This document shows, in pieces, positions 33,094 through 46,893 of a stretch of DNA of 64,000 nt (its first letter is position 1; every line of letters begins with the position of its first letter). The stretch spans positions 21,338,001-21,402,000 of the forward strand of contig NC_072805.1 in NCBI RefSeq assembly GCF_028583425.1, read 5' to 3'. A program made the position numbers and the translations under genes. This DNA comes from Eublepharis macularius. Taxonomy: Eukaryota > Chordata > Lepidosauria > Squamata > Eublepharidae. The notes beneath the pieces are model-generated. The model was not told the origin of the DNA and did no database searches. It worked only from the letters and a program-made list of their open reading frames with translations.

Positions 33094-33367
33094 AGATGAG
33101 AAGGGGTTAGGGTGACGAAGCCAAGATGTTGCTTCCAAACAATGAAATGCTGTCATTTCAAAGGGAAGGCATGGGAACATATTTCTGTAGGGAAACACTG
33201 AATAAATTTGCAGTTCGGATTGAGTTTTTAGCTTAGTCTTTGTTCTGGCTGCACAGTTTGTATCAGATATTCCACACAGATTTCAGAATTTCCACCTAAC
33301 CCTCACAAATGTCCCACTCAGCTTTGCCTCTGATGGGTTTTTTAAGAGAGGTTATTTGAGGCACGGA

Positions 33368-33530
33368 GGGAAGGCGGCATGGTATAGCCCAATCTTGTCA
33401 GATCTCGGAAGCTAAGCAGAGCCAATACTTGGATGGGAGACCACCGAGACAGACTTTGCAGAGGAAGGCAAGGGCAAACTGCTGCTGCTTCTCAATTTCC
33501 TGGAAAGCCCCTTGTTGGTGCTGCCATAAG
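33368..33530 (+). repeat. 5S rRNA-derived SINE
   Basis: 'gatctcggaagctaagcag' and 'tacttggatgggagaccacc' match 5S rRNA, followed by 'gaggaaggcaagggcaaac' and 'gtgctgccataag'. The 3' end is cut by the GC-rich element that begins at about 33530. Confidence 0.85.
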
Positions 33531-34075
33531 CAGGGGCGGTGCCAGGGTTTCTGGTGCCCATGGCTGCCCCCATGTGCGCACGCACGTAGTGTGTGTGCGC
33601 ACACCCTGGACTGCGTGATGACATCACTACATGATGATGTCATCAAGCAGCAAGCCGGTCCCATTGGCCGGTGGATGGCTGGGACAGTGTGCAGAGGCTG
33701 CCTGCACTCCCAGTTGGGCATGGCAGGTGGCTGGGGAGGTTCTGCACGCCACCCTGGACACCTGCCAGGCCTGGCCCGCGGCTGCTATGCCCAGCCCAGG
33801 GCATGTGTTGGTGGTGGCGGCGGCAGTGGCAGCAGCGGTGCAGGGCTGGCTGGCTGCAGCAGCTGAGAGCCAGGCACGCCAGCTCCGTGGTGTGTGCCTC
33901 TGCCGCCGGCACCCCCTCTGGCGCCCCCTTTGGTACCTCAGCGCCTGCGGAGCCTGCCTCACTGCCTCAATGATGTCTGGAGATCAGGGGGTGGGGCCAC
34001 TGGCCATGTGACCATTTTCTAGAGGTGCCGGAACTCCATTCCACCGCGTTCCAACTGGAAAAAAAAGCCCTGGCC
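33531..34075. mobile_element. GC-rich hAT-like element, chimeric with a CAGGGCTTTTTT-family end
   Basis: It starts caggggcggtgccaggg. The GC-rich interior (to about 33965) has six overlapping open frames that reflect base composition and not coding. From 33976 the sequence 'ggagatcagggggtggggcc', 'ttccaactggaaaaaaaagc' and 'cctgg' is the right end of the family at 25918. A truncated element of one family abuts the end of another. Confidence 0.5.
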
Positions 34076-35539
34076 AGCACATTAGGAAGGCAATGAGCTT
34101 CTTCTTGGCCACAGCACCTGGTGTACAGAGGCAAACTGTATCCAACAGCTGTTGGTGCCATGTTCCAGTGGCCTTCTTTAGGAAACTACCAACTGGCCAC
34201 TGTCTGTTCAGATTTCCTCATCAAGGAGGGTGGGGCACAGTTAGTGCTGTTCCCCTCTGCCTCATTCCATTCTTCTGTTCACCCCTCCCTCAACTGATGT
34301 GCAGCACATCTGTAGTCCAGTAACTGTGGGAAGGAGGTGGATGAAAGATGCAAGGAAGGGAAAAGAACTGGCGGTTGCAACTCCTGCTTAATCAGCGTTT
34401 TTTTTTTTAAAAGGTACCATGAATCTCCAGGTTGCGAGCGGGCAACCGTAGACTTATCTCCTGAACTCCGTAACTTCAATATGGTGCCTGCATATGCTGT
34501 GTGAAATTAGTTTGTCCAAGTTTATCCAAGTCAGCCCTCCACAGAGGTGACTGTTGCAGCTCTGCATGAGTCACTGTTCTGGCTTTGCCTCCTTCTGGTC
34601 AGACCCCGCTGAGGAATTGGGAATTCTGACTTATAGCTACAAAGATAACAGCTGTGATGGAGTCACTTGAAAGATGCATTATGAACTGCCTCCCCTTTGA
34701 GGGTCGTTGCCTGTTGCATCTCTACATGTATACCTGCTCTGGACTTGCTGGGGGTGAGAAACTCTGCCTCATCTCAGCATCGGGGATAGTCAGAGCATTC
34801 TATCGCTTTTGTGTTTCTGTGTGAGCTACTGATCTGGGCCTGTCTCCTTCCAGTGGAAACATCCAGAACATGTAGAAACAGAGGGGATGGATTCCTCAGA
34901 ATTCTTCCCCTTCCCATACCCTGTGTACTTCCAATTGTAGTTCAGAATAAAGACTACTATTAGACACATTGCCCTAAGCTGTCCTTCCCTCATGCTCCTG
35001 CTTGCTCGCCCAGCCCCATCCACATTTCAGACAGACATAACTTCCTCCCCTAAGCAAAGTTTCCTGACACCAATACACACACACACACCTTAAACAAAAT
35101 GCACACACCTTTTAACAATGTAATTCGAAGTCACATCATGCCCCCGAGAGATGCCAAACGGACCTGAGGGTGTTGGAAAGCAGTCACTTGGGGGTGTCTT
35201 TGCATTCACCACGGTGTCAAGCACTGGCTTTTTCTAACCTGAGGAAAGAGGCACAGGGTCAAGTCCAGTTGCTATCCAAACACTGCTTGGGTCAGTAGCT
35301 TCCTGGCCGTTGCCTAGTACACTGCTTGCAGGGACCTGCTCTAAGCAGCTTGTCGAAGTACAGCCTTCCAGGGAAGGCTCAGGCTTGTGAGGTCATGGAG
35401 GAGTCAACTGGAAGCACAGGACAAGTGTGCCACGCTGTCTAGCTTTCAGATTTTGCCTGAGACCGCGGTCGGAGCAGACAAGACTAACCTTGATAGAAAA
35501 ATGGTCTGACATGATGCAAAGCAGTTTCTTTTTTAAGGC

Positions 35540-35728
35540 CCTTTGCTCTGCAGCAGAGAATCTGACTTGCAGGCAGAAGGCCCCAGGTTCAGTCCTCGGC
35601 ATCTCCAGGTAAGAGGATCAGGATGATGTGGAAGTGCTCCACCTGGAGATCCGCTGCCAGTCAGAGTGGACAACACCGAACTTGATTGACGAAGGGTCTG
35701 ACTCAGAAGAAAGCAGCTTCATGTACTC
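35540..35728 (+). repeat. tRNA-derived SINE, Ala-like head
   Basis: The head is partly lost but 'cttgcaggcagaaggcccc', B box 'aggttcagtcctcgg', 'catctccaggtaagagg', 'gatccgctgccagtcag' and the 3' end 'gcagcttcatgt' follow the family order. Confidence 0.75.
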
Positions 35729-36344
35729 GGTCCAGAAAACAAAAGAGGGCTGGAGCGCGAACCTGTTGGATTCAGGATTGATCCCTGATTCAGACCTTGA
35801 ACAATGCCAACCCTCTCCCAAGATCTGCTGCTATTTCTGAGATAATTTGAAGAGGATTTGAACTCTGGGATAGGAGCTGTGAAAGAACACGGAGACATCA
35901 CAAGAAAGAGTTTAATTGGGTTAAGTCCAATTTGGGGGGCAGGTGGAATAAAGGCATTGTAAAGCTGTCATATAGTTCTTTGGCTCAGTGTGTGTGTTTT
36001 AACGGGCTTCTGTGGAGTTTAAGCTCTAGAAGTGAAGCCACGATGCTCTGCTGCTATTGCAGCAAAAAGATCAAAGAGAGGCACCTCAGAGACCAATTCA
36101 TTGTACCACAAGCTTTTGAGGGCAGCCTACTCCATCAACTGTATGAAGGGTGCTGAGTAAGTCAGAAACAGGCAGCTGGAAGCCCCTGCACAAATCCAGT
36201 CCCAAGGTCTCCAGTCCTCTGTGATGCACCTCAGGCCCTTTGCCTCAAGCCAAGACACTGACAAAGGGCTCTTTAACCCCTTGTACCCCAGGATGAACAG
36301 CAAGAGAGGTGTGAGCAGATTCCTTCCGCTTATGATGTACTGCT

Positions 36345-36553
36345 GCGGTTGCCAATCTCCAGGTGGGCCCTGGAGATTTCCCAGAATTACAACTGACCTC
36401 CAGGTGACAAAGATCAGTTCCTCTGGAGGAAATGACTGTTTTGGAAAGTGAATTCTACAGCATTATACCTCACTGAGGTCCCTACGTCCCCAAAGCCCCG
36501 CCTCTCCTGCTGCCCCCCCCTAATCTCCAGTGATTTCCCAACCTCAGAGATAA
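36345..36553. mobile_element. hAT-like MITE, AGGGTTGCCA family, degraded
   Basis: 'gcggttgccaatctccagg', 'agaattacaactgacctcc', 'agatcagttcctctgg' and 'attatacctcactgagg' match the copy at 13333. The right end is decayed ('cccaacctcagagataatcct'). Confidence 0.7.
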
Positions 36554-36811
36554 TCCTATGCAAAACAGCAGCATGCTCCCATGCAGTTTCCTAAAGGAAA
36601 GGGTCTTCCCAGGCCTTTCTTCCTGACTACACTGGTGGAGAAGGGGTTAAAGAGCCCTTTGACTTCAATCCTACAGGAATTAGTGAGGGGAGCACTTTAG
36701 CCATGGCTCAGTCGAAAATGTTGCTATTTTGATTAAAAGTGGGCTCTAGTTTGTGGGCAACAAACAAACCCCACTTTCTTAAATTTGCCCAGATTTGGTT
36801 GTCGCATCTTA

Positions 36812-37022
36812 ATAGAAGAGCAAGATTCGGGTCCAGTAGCACCTTAAAGACCAACTAGATTTCCAAGGTACGATCTTTCAAGAGCCACAGCTCCCTTCAG
36901 ATATCTGACAAAGGGGGCTCTGGCTCTCAAATACTCATACCTTGGAAATCCAATTGGTCTTTAAGGTGCTACTGGACCAAAATCTTGCCTTTCTACTACA
37001 GACCAACATGGCTACCCACCTG
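36812..37022. mobile_element. PLE family 2 palindrome
   Basis: Two arms of about 85 bp (36814-36899 minus, 36906-36990 plus) meet at the centre cagatatctg. The left arm has 'gtccagtagcaccttaaag' and the right arm 'ctttaaggtgctactggac'. The right side continues into the usual end 'acagaccaacatggctaccc'. The hammerhead-like core is decayed (CTGACAA; no GAAA). No clear target duplication. Confidence 0.7.
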
Positions 37023-37656
37023 AAAGGAGTTAGATCAAAGGTTGGGGACACATAAGTGTCCCCAACAGGGCAAACTACAGGTCCCCAGGGGGCTTTCGGG
37101 TTGGGGAAAGAGTGTGATGTGTGTGTGCTTAAGTTCTAAGCACCGGGGCCTGATCTAAATTGCTCCCATAGGCCTGGGGATGAAGTGTCAAACACAGAAC
37201 TCCCATTCCATCTCTGTTGGCTGAACACATGGGGGACACAAGGAATGTCTAACAGGTGATTAGCTCAGTACCTAGGCTCCAGTGTCCTGAAATTTGTGAT
37301 GTCTGAATGCAGCTTGAGAAGTGGGGTACACATTTTTAAAAAAATGATATTTAGGTATCCTGGAAGTATGATGGATGACAAATCAAAGTCAGCCATCTCA
37401 CTGCTACTCCATGTCACGCAGGAAGTAACTATAAGTGGCAAGAAAAAAAAACAATTAAGAATGAGGGCACTGCCTCTGAGCATGTGAAGAGTTCTTTATA
37501 TCTCATCCCAATCCTATGAGTGTTCACTCAAGAATCTCTCTACATAAGATGCTGGGGTGTGTGTGTGTCAAGAGTTGGGAGACACAATGTAAGCTGGGAA
37601 GCGTAGTTTTGAAAGACAGAGCCGGTGGAAATAGTTCTGGAGGGGATGGATTCTCT

Positions 37657-37850
37657 CACAGCTTACACTCTGAAAATCTTGTCGGTCTCTAAGGCGCGAC
37701 TCAAATCCTGCTGTTCTACTGCAGACCAGCACAGCTGCCCACCTGAAACCCCCTCCAACTGGTGCCTTTGGGCCAGTCATTCTCTCTCCCAGCCTGCCCT
37801 ACCTCACAGGGTTGTTGTGAGAATAAGGGAGGAATGGTGGAACAAAGGGA
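37657..37850 (+). repeat. PLE family 2 arm fragment plus SINE fragment
   Basis: 'atcttgtcggtctctaaggc' and 'ctactgcagaccagcacagc' (37657-37746) are the end of a PLE arm. 'cctacctcacagggttgttg' with 'tgagaataagg' (37770-37850) is the middle of a Sauria-like SINE. Confidence 0.55.
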
Positions 37851-38169
37851 CTGGATGACAGGACTGCCTCTGACCCTGTGCAGAGCCCAGCACAGCAAGG
37901 GGGGAAAGAAGATCGGGACTTTGAGCTCGAGGAGGGAAGCGTTCCTTTGCCCCTCTTTTTACAAAATACGGATGACGAAGGTGGAGGGGAGCAGGACAAC
38001 GACCCTTTCTTGGCAGGGAAGCCTCTGGGCGTGTGCAGAGTGTTTCCCCCGGAAGGCCCCGGAGCCAAGCCGCAGCCCCGGAGCCTCTTCCCGAGCGAAA
38101 GCAGGCCGAGCCAGCGCCGCCTGGCTCCGCCTCTCCCCGCCCCTCGGCCTCGGCTGCCGGTGCTCGCCT

Positions 38170-38248
38170 CCGCCTCAGCCGGCCTCCCTGTCGCCCGACG
38201 GCCGCAAAAGAGATTGAGTCCCCCCCTTTTACAGCAGCCGCAAGTGAG
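38170..38248 (+). other. PHAF1: PHAF1 non-coding exon 1 (inferred)
   Basis: A strong donor, cgcaagtgag followed by gtgagtgg, lies at 38249 at the 3' side of the CpG-dense core. The next acceptor before the coding start is the pyrimidine-rich 'gtgttctctgcccgttcag' at 41348. That gives a non-coding exon 1 spliced to an exon carrying the start codon, the arrangement I recall for mammalian C16orf70. The transcription start is a guess within about 100 bp. Confidence 0.5.
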
Positions 38249-41481
<3,233 letters not shown>

Positions 41482-42242
41482 TAGCCTGTTGCCTTTTTGA
41501 GCATCTTTTTTGTCATAAGAAGTGACGGACGGGTTCTGACACAGGGGCTTTCCTTCCAGCATTGCTCTGAGAGAGAGGCTCTTTTAAACGAACTGAAAAA
41601 TGCAAATACCTGAACGGTATTTGGACTAAGCATACAGCGATGAGAGCAAGGATCTTTGTTTCTGTGAACAGTAAGGATGAATAGATGGAAGATCAGATGG
41701 TGGTAGCGTTCTGGTCTGTATCTGTTCAGAAGACTGCAGATATTTTTGGTCCTCCCAGCACAATAAGGTTCCTGCACACATTACTCAGAACCACAGCAAG
41801 AAAGGTTTAGCATAGACCACCTCCTGATGTTAGTTTGCTGCATGGAGGGATTTTTTTTTACATTAAAACATGAGCTCACACCTGCAGTCTTCTGAAGTGG
41901 TACAGTAAAAAATTCTACCACCTCATTTACATTTTAGAAACTTGCAGAACAGTTCTTGGTTTACCTACAGATGCTTCCTTGGGTGCCCTTAAACCGAGTC
42001 ATGTTTTGTTTATGCTTTGCTTTGGCACTTCCTGCTCCTGTAATTCTAGCATGGTTAGCAACACCCATCAGAGATCACATGGCTGTTGCTCAGAACAGCT
42101 GGCATCTAGACAGGCAAGAAACAAGGCTTCTGAAACTCGCCCAGAGCTTTCCTGACGAGGATTTTGGCCATTTAACAGGGAAAGAAACCGGGGCAGCTTA
42201 AGAAGCAGTTCGACGGAGGTCACACACAGTTGGTGAAAGGCA

Positions 42243-42484
42243 ATGCGGAACGGTGGATGGAGCCTTGGGCTGGGGAGATCCGGGTCCAAATCCCCACTCA
42301 GCTGTGAAGCTCACCAGGTGGACTTGAGCCACTTCTTTCACCCTAGGCTACCTTCAAGGGCTGTTGTGAGGTCAAATCTTGCTCTTCCGCAGCAGACCAA
42401 CATAGCTACCCGCTTGAAAACAACATTATGTGTATTACCTTGAACTCTCGGAGGAAAGACACAAACAAATGTGATAAATAAAAG
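42243..42484 (+). repeat. Sauria-like SINE with inserted PLE fragment
   Basis: It runs from a decayed head ('ggatggagccttgggctgg', B box 'ggtccaaatcccc') to 'ggctgttgtgaggtcaaa'. It is then interrupted by about 45 bp of PLE family 2 end ('gcagcagaccaacatagctac') before the SINE tail 'ctctcggaggaaagac', 'gtgataaataaaag'. Confidence 0.65.
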
Positions 42485-42588
42485 AAATCAGATTATCGAT
42501 GTATTGTCGAAAGCTTTCATGGCTGGAGAACGATGGTTGTTGTGGATTTTCCGGGCTATACAGCCGTGGTCATGGCATTGTAGTTCCT

Positions 42589-42623
42589 GACGTTTTGCCA
42601 GCAGCTGTGGATGGCATCTTCAG
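42589..42623 (-). ncRNA. Hammerhead-like core, left arm, inactivated
   Basis: The minus strand has CTGAAGA and helix II strands, but the GAAA box reads AAAA and helix II has a mismatch (GCCATC against GCTGGC). By hammerhead rules the loss of G12 should abolish catalysis. Confidence 0.4.
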
Positions 42624-42667
42624 AGGTGTAGCACCAAAAGAAGGTGGAGTCTTTTGGTGCTACACCT

Positions 42668-42702
42668 CTGAAGATGCCAGCCACAGCTGCTGGCGAAACG
42701 TC
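42668..42702 (+). ncRNA. Hammerhead-ribozyme-like core, right arm
   Basis: Identical to the core at 11741-11775: CTGAAGA at 42668-42674, helix II GCCAGC with GCTGGC, GAAA at 42695-42698 and GTC ending at 42702. The extra base before helix II is again present. Confidence 0.4.
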
Positions 42703-43061
42703 AGGAACTACAGTGCCAAGACCACGGCCATACAGCCCGGAAAACCCACAACAAATCAGATTATCCTCTAGCTATTGAGGGTCTTTTATACAGTTGTCTG
42801 GGTTGCTGTAGTAGACTTTCTCAGGGCACTATTCCCACATCTGGTGGAAGTGGTAATAGCAGCTTTTTTTAAAGCACACAGACCTATGAAGCAGGGTTAA
42901 TTATTGTAAAATACCTGCGTGATAATTTAGTGATCCTGTTGCTTCAGTGTAATACTGGGGAAAATGTAATACTTAAACTGGACAAGTATAAAACTTTTGT
43001 ACCTAGCAAGAACTCCCATATAAAGATCAGAAAAGGGGATGCTGATGCTGGTATTAATAAA

Positions 43062-43310
43062 TTTTTATTTTATTATTGATTTACGTCCTTTATACTCCAC
43101 CTTTCTCCTGAATCACGACCCAAAGTGGCTTACATCATTCCCCTCTCTTCCATTTTTATCCTCACAACAACCCTGGCAGGTAGGTTAGGGTGAGGGTGAA
43201 TGAATGGCCCAAGGTCACTTGGCAAGCTTCCTTGGCAGAGAGGGGTTTTGAACCTGCGTCTCGCAGATCCTGATCTGACATTCTTAACCAAAACAGTACA
43301 CTGGCCCCAG
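43062..43310 (-). repeat. Sauria-like SINE
   Basis: A full-length reverse copy. Tail 'tattgatttacgtcctttat', 'ctccacctttctcctgaatc'; body 'tatcctcacaacaaccctgg'; B box region 'gttttgaacctgcgtc'; head end 'cagtacactggcc'. Confidence 0.85.
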
Positions 43311-43322
43311 TCTGCAGGTTTT

Positions 43323-43370
43323 TGTGTGTGTATGTGTGTGTGTGCATGCGCGCGCACGCGCGCACGCACA
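43323..43370. repeat. Alternating purine-pyrimidine tract (TG/CG)
   Basis: Forty-eight consecutive bases alternate purine and pyrimidine without a break. It begins as (TG)n and passes into (CG/CA)n. Such tracts favour the Z-DNA conformation. It lies immediately next to the head of the SINE at 43062-43310. Confidence 0.85.
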
Positions 43371-43490
43371 ACACATCCACTTGTCCCTGCACAGGGATTG
43401 TACTTGCTGGGTGGGAAATATACAGATGTGGCGCGCACACAGTTCAGAGAGAAACTCCACCCCAGAATGTATCTTGGAGGGCTACAATGT

Positions 43491-43610
43491 GCTGCCAGTG
43501 TAGTGTATCAGTTTAAGTGTTAGACTAGGAACTACAAGATCCAGGTTCTAATCCCATTACCCACAAGTAGCTGTAGCCATTCTGTCGGCTTAGACTTGAC
43601 TTACAGAGAT
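43491..43610 (+). repeat. Sauria-like SINE head fragment
   Basis: 'gtgctgccagtgtagtgtatc', 'agtgttagactaggaactac', B box 'aggttctaatccc', then the copy decays after 'gcttagacttgacttacag'. Confidence 0.65.
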
Positions 43611-43905
43611 GTGAGACAAAAGTTAAGGGGGCTCTTAGTTGAGAAGCAAAGTTCTCCTATACGTGGCCCATGCAATTTCTTTTGCTTGAAGTCTTCACTT
43701 ACTGCCAACAAACTCAGTGAGGTTGAAGATCTGCCAGCAAATTCCTTGTAAGAAGGGCCCTTGTACAGAAATTGCCTAATGGTGGCTGTTCAGGTGTGAT
43801 GTAAGAGGTGGTTTACTCGATTTCTTAGTCATTGTGGTTGCGTGCAGATGCCACGTGCATCTCTCTGCTAGCCCTTCTGTGAGGATTTTTGCTGTGTACA
43901 GAACT

Positions 43906-44007
43906 GCTGTACTCTTGCAGCACCTTCTCAGGTGCATTTGCTGTACTTTTGCAGCACCTTCTCAGGTGTGTTCGCTGTACTTTTGCAGCATCTTCTTAGG
44001 TGTGATT
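43906..44007. repeat. 34-bp unit, three tandem copies
   Basis: The unit gctgtacttttgcagcacct plus tctcaggtgtgttc occurs at 43906-43939, 43940-43973 and 43974-44007 with a few substitutions. A small local minisatellite in PHAF1 intron 2. Confidence 0.85.
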
Positions 44008-44447
44008 CTGATGTGAGCTTTGTATTGATGGCCCTGTGCTGCATATGGATCTCAACTGACTTTGGGACTGGGTCTGTTTTAGTCCAGTGAATGGATGAGT
44101 TTAACTGGAGGCAGGCCTGAATTAAAGACCCCTGAGAAAGATGTGTAAGGTTTCTAGACTTGGCCAGCTATGAAAAAGAGCTTCTGGGGTCTCATAGAAT
44201 TGCAGGCATATACCCTCTCACTGTCCAGACCTACTAGCTGGAGTCCCTTGGGTTTGATAGAACTTCAGAAGTTTATGTTTATTTGAGGTCTACGTTCAGA
44301 TGAATTGCTGTGGAGTAACTTTCATTAAAGCTGCCTGGGGTTAAGTAAAATCTTTGGTTGTTAGCGAGTCAACCCCATTTAGGAAAAATTATGCACCTCC
44401 TAAGCAACTACCACATCATGAACAAACGCCAGTTTGTTTCAGGTAGA

Positions 44448-44552
44448 TAGCCATGTAGGTGTGCAGTAGAGCAGCAAGATTTAAGTCCAGCAGCATCTGA
44501 ACAAGATTTTCAGGGTATAAGCTTTTTAGAGTAAAAAGTCCCTTCATCGGAG
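44448..44552 (-). mobile_element. PLE terminal-repeat fragment, family 2
   Basis: 'gatagccatgtaggtgtgcag', 'agcaagatttaagtccagc', 'gggtataagctttttagag' and 'cccttcatcgg' follow the order of the PLE family 2 arm in reverse. Confidence 0.6.
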
Positions 44553-45972
44553 AGGGACACCAGTTTGTTTCTGATGTGAATGAGCTTCATTTATCATCAG
44601 AATGGCATGGTTCCTCTGCCCTCTCTCCATGGTATAAACAAGTATTTAAATTGTGGGTTAGAATCCAGATTTGCAGGCAAAAAACAAACCCCAATTTGTT
44701 GAGACACTTGAATCCAGAACAAATTGTGGTTAGATCGAAGACTTTTTGGTTTAGAATGCCTTCAGTCTCTGCTCTGCATACAAGTGGTAGAAATGCACCG
44801 GTCTGTGAATAAACCAGGCTCATTCTCATAAACAAATTCTGTGTTGCATCTGAATACATCCCAAATGTCATCCTTGTTATGATTAAGAGGCTTTTTAGGA
44901 CCAAGTTTTACTCAGAATGTGTACCATAACATTTTTATGTAAGATAGGCTGCAACTTCAGATAATGGTAAATTCCTATGTCTGTGGTAGACATGTACATC
45001 ATACTTTCAAAGATATATTTATTGTTTAAATATAAATAATTTTGACAACATGTAATATGCTATAATGTGCTTGATAATACATTATTAACTAGTTCAGTGT
45101 TATAAAGTTTGGTATTGTAGGAGCGGTTTTAACACATGGACACATGAACCGATCTGTGAAAGACTATTTATTTGAGAACAGGAGCAAGCTCAGAATAAAC
45201 AAAACTTCACAAAGAGACAAAGATATACACATACACAATGTTTCACAGTTGTGGACTCACAACTTTATCAGCCTTGAAGCTGACGAGTTGTCAGTGCCAC
45301 ACCCGTTCCTAGCATATATTAAATACCTTTACAGACAAAAGAACTCTGATGTAAAGGCAGTGATAAATAACATGTTTTTTCTTTATCGAGCTCAGATCAG
45401 AACTGCAAGTTCACTTGTTTATGGTAACATTACCACACTGTTTGATTAGAAACTCTGTGTCTCTTGTTTAGGGTAGAACATGAGATTTGCAATCTGTGGT
45501 GTCATATGTGACAACATTTGACAGGAAAAAGGACATGTTACAAAGAAAGAGAAATGCATTATAATAAACTGGCCACATCAGTCTCTAAATATGCTGGTAG
45601 TCCTTTTGAGGCTGTATGAAATTGTTTTTGTCCCAATAATATACTTTATTTTCTTAATTACAAACTTTGTTTTTTTCCTACATCTCAGGTGGCAAAATTT
45701 AAGATATTTGCTAAGGTACCATATGGGCCAACAGTTCATAGCTCTCAAGTATTTTATATGTATTTGTACTTTTACTTGTAGAAAACAAAGGCATTTATAC
45801 TTCTATAAATATACCAAATAGTACAAGTGATACACTAACTAAAATAATTTTAGATTTGATAGGACAGAAACTACTGTATATCTTTCAGTTTTCCTAAAAA
45901 TTTCAAGGGTGCGGGATAAACCATTTTCTTTCCATTGTTTAAAATTTTTCAGAAATTGTGTATCTCTAACTA

Positions 45973-46123
45973 TGGCTGATTCCGCACACGTTGGATAATG
46001 CACTTTCACTGCACTTTATCAATTGTTTGAGTTGGATTTTTTGTTCCGCACACACAGAAATCCGTTCCAAATGATCTGTAAAGAGGATTGGAAGTGCATT
46101 ATCCAACGTGTGCGGAATCAGCC
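45973..46123. mobile_element. MITE with GGCTGATTCCGCACACG termini
   Basis: ggctgattccgcacacgttg at the left and caacgtgtgcggaatcagcc at the right are exact inverted termini, extending over about 29 bp ('gataatgcac' against 'gtgcattatc'). The centre has 'ggattttttgttccgcacac'. Length 151 bp, non-coding. No clear target duplication, so the superfamily is unproven (hAT-like is my guess). Confidence 0.8.
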
Positions 46124-46811
46124 CATGTATCTGCCTACCCAGTGCCTGATTAAATGAGTGGGTTTTGTTCTGTTTCCAAAATGTTCTCCAGCTAGGGTTC
46201 CGGTAGAGCTGCAGAAATGGATGCTTTCTAGTAAACCCAGCGCATGATTCCCGTGCACATGAAAGCAAACCTTTCCTTTCAGTGTGGACTGATGACCCTG
46301 GTCCAGCTGTACTTTCTGCTAAGTGGTTTATGCAGTTCTTTCCTAGAGTTGTGAACAGGTTTGGAAAAAAATAATGTCCTGTCTTGTTAATAGAAATCTA
46401 AATGTGTGCAAATGGGCGGTTGAAGTTTTTCATGGCACGGAGGTAAATGACATCCCATTAAGCCTCTATTAAAGGGAAGGACATTTTTTTCCAGGCAGTT
46501 GCCAACTCTCTTGTTGTCCTTTCTTTGTGATTTTTCCTTGTATCATGTGAAGCTAATTACACTTCATACAGACACTTTAATATGTATCCAGTTTGGTGTA
46601 TATCCACTTACCTATTTCAGACATTGCTTGTGTTCTCTTGGTGCCTGCAAAGATATGAGCCCCGTGATTCTTTGTGCAGACAGAGGCTATCTACTTGTGT
46701 CATTTTCCCAACTGTCGCAGTCCTCTTGAATAATACTTAAAATGGTCTGAAATCATCTAAATTTCACCTCCTTCTGATCTCACCATCCCTTTTTATAAGC
46801 AAGTCTTCTTA

Positions 46812-46893
46812 CAGTGCAATACTAAAAGTCATACCCTTCTAAATCCAGTGATTTCAGTGAACTCAGAAGGATACTAACTCTGCTTAAGATTAC
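46812..46893. repeat. Short palindromic MITE (~85 bp), degraded
   Basis: 'cttacagtgcaatactaaaag' at the left, 'ccagtgatttcagtgaactc' in the middle and 'ctaactctgcttaagatt' at the right follow the family order of 48648-48735. Confidence 0.6.

Larger units (their letters stand above)
7396..37990. other. Intergenic region between CBFB and PHAF1
   Basis: No gene is recognisable in these 30 kb. The recognised transposons are listed separately. Between them I see nothing assignable in roughly 9073-10010, 10380-11575, 11841-13080, 15000-15860, 16440-17030, 18450-19510, 19780-20700, 25265-25905, 26213-27100, 27880-28470, 29216-29800, 34080-35530, 35730-36340 and 37025-37650. The open frames in these stretches are short and unrelated to any protein I know. 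A lncRNA cannot be excluded from sequence alone. Confidence 0.6.
42498..42752. mobile_element. Palindromic PLE-derived element with 13-bp TSD
   Basis: This is the second copy of the element at 11588. The flanks aaatcagattatc (42485-42497 and 42753-42765) are a perfect 13-bp duplication. A 38-bp tail ('gatgtattgtcgaaagcttt') precedes the left arm (about 42536-42640). A 10-bp spacer precedes the right arm (about 42651-42752). The arms differ at several positions, so this copy is older than, or less homogenised than, the one at 11588. The right arm is closer to the 11588 sequence; the left arm carries most of the changes. Confidence 0.8.

Noticed and set aside
33429..34011. Six overlapping ORFs of 60-145 residues rich in Gly, Ala, Cys and His
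   Set aside because: They lie in a GC-rich transposon-derived island where stops are rare on all frames. No domain or exon signals.
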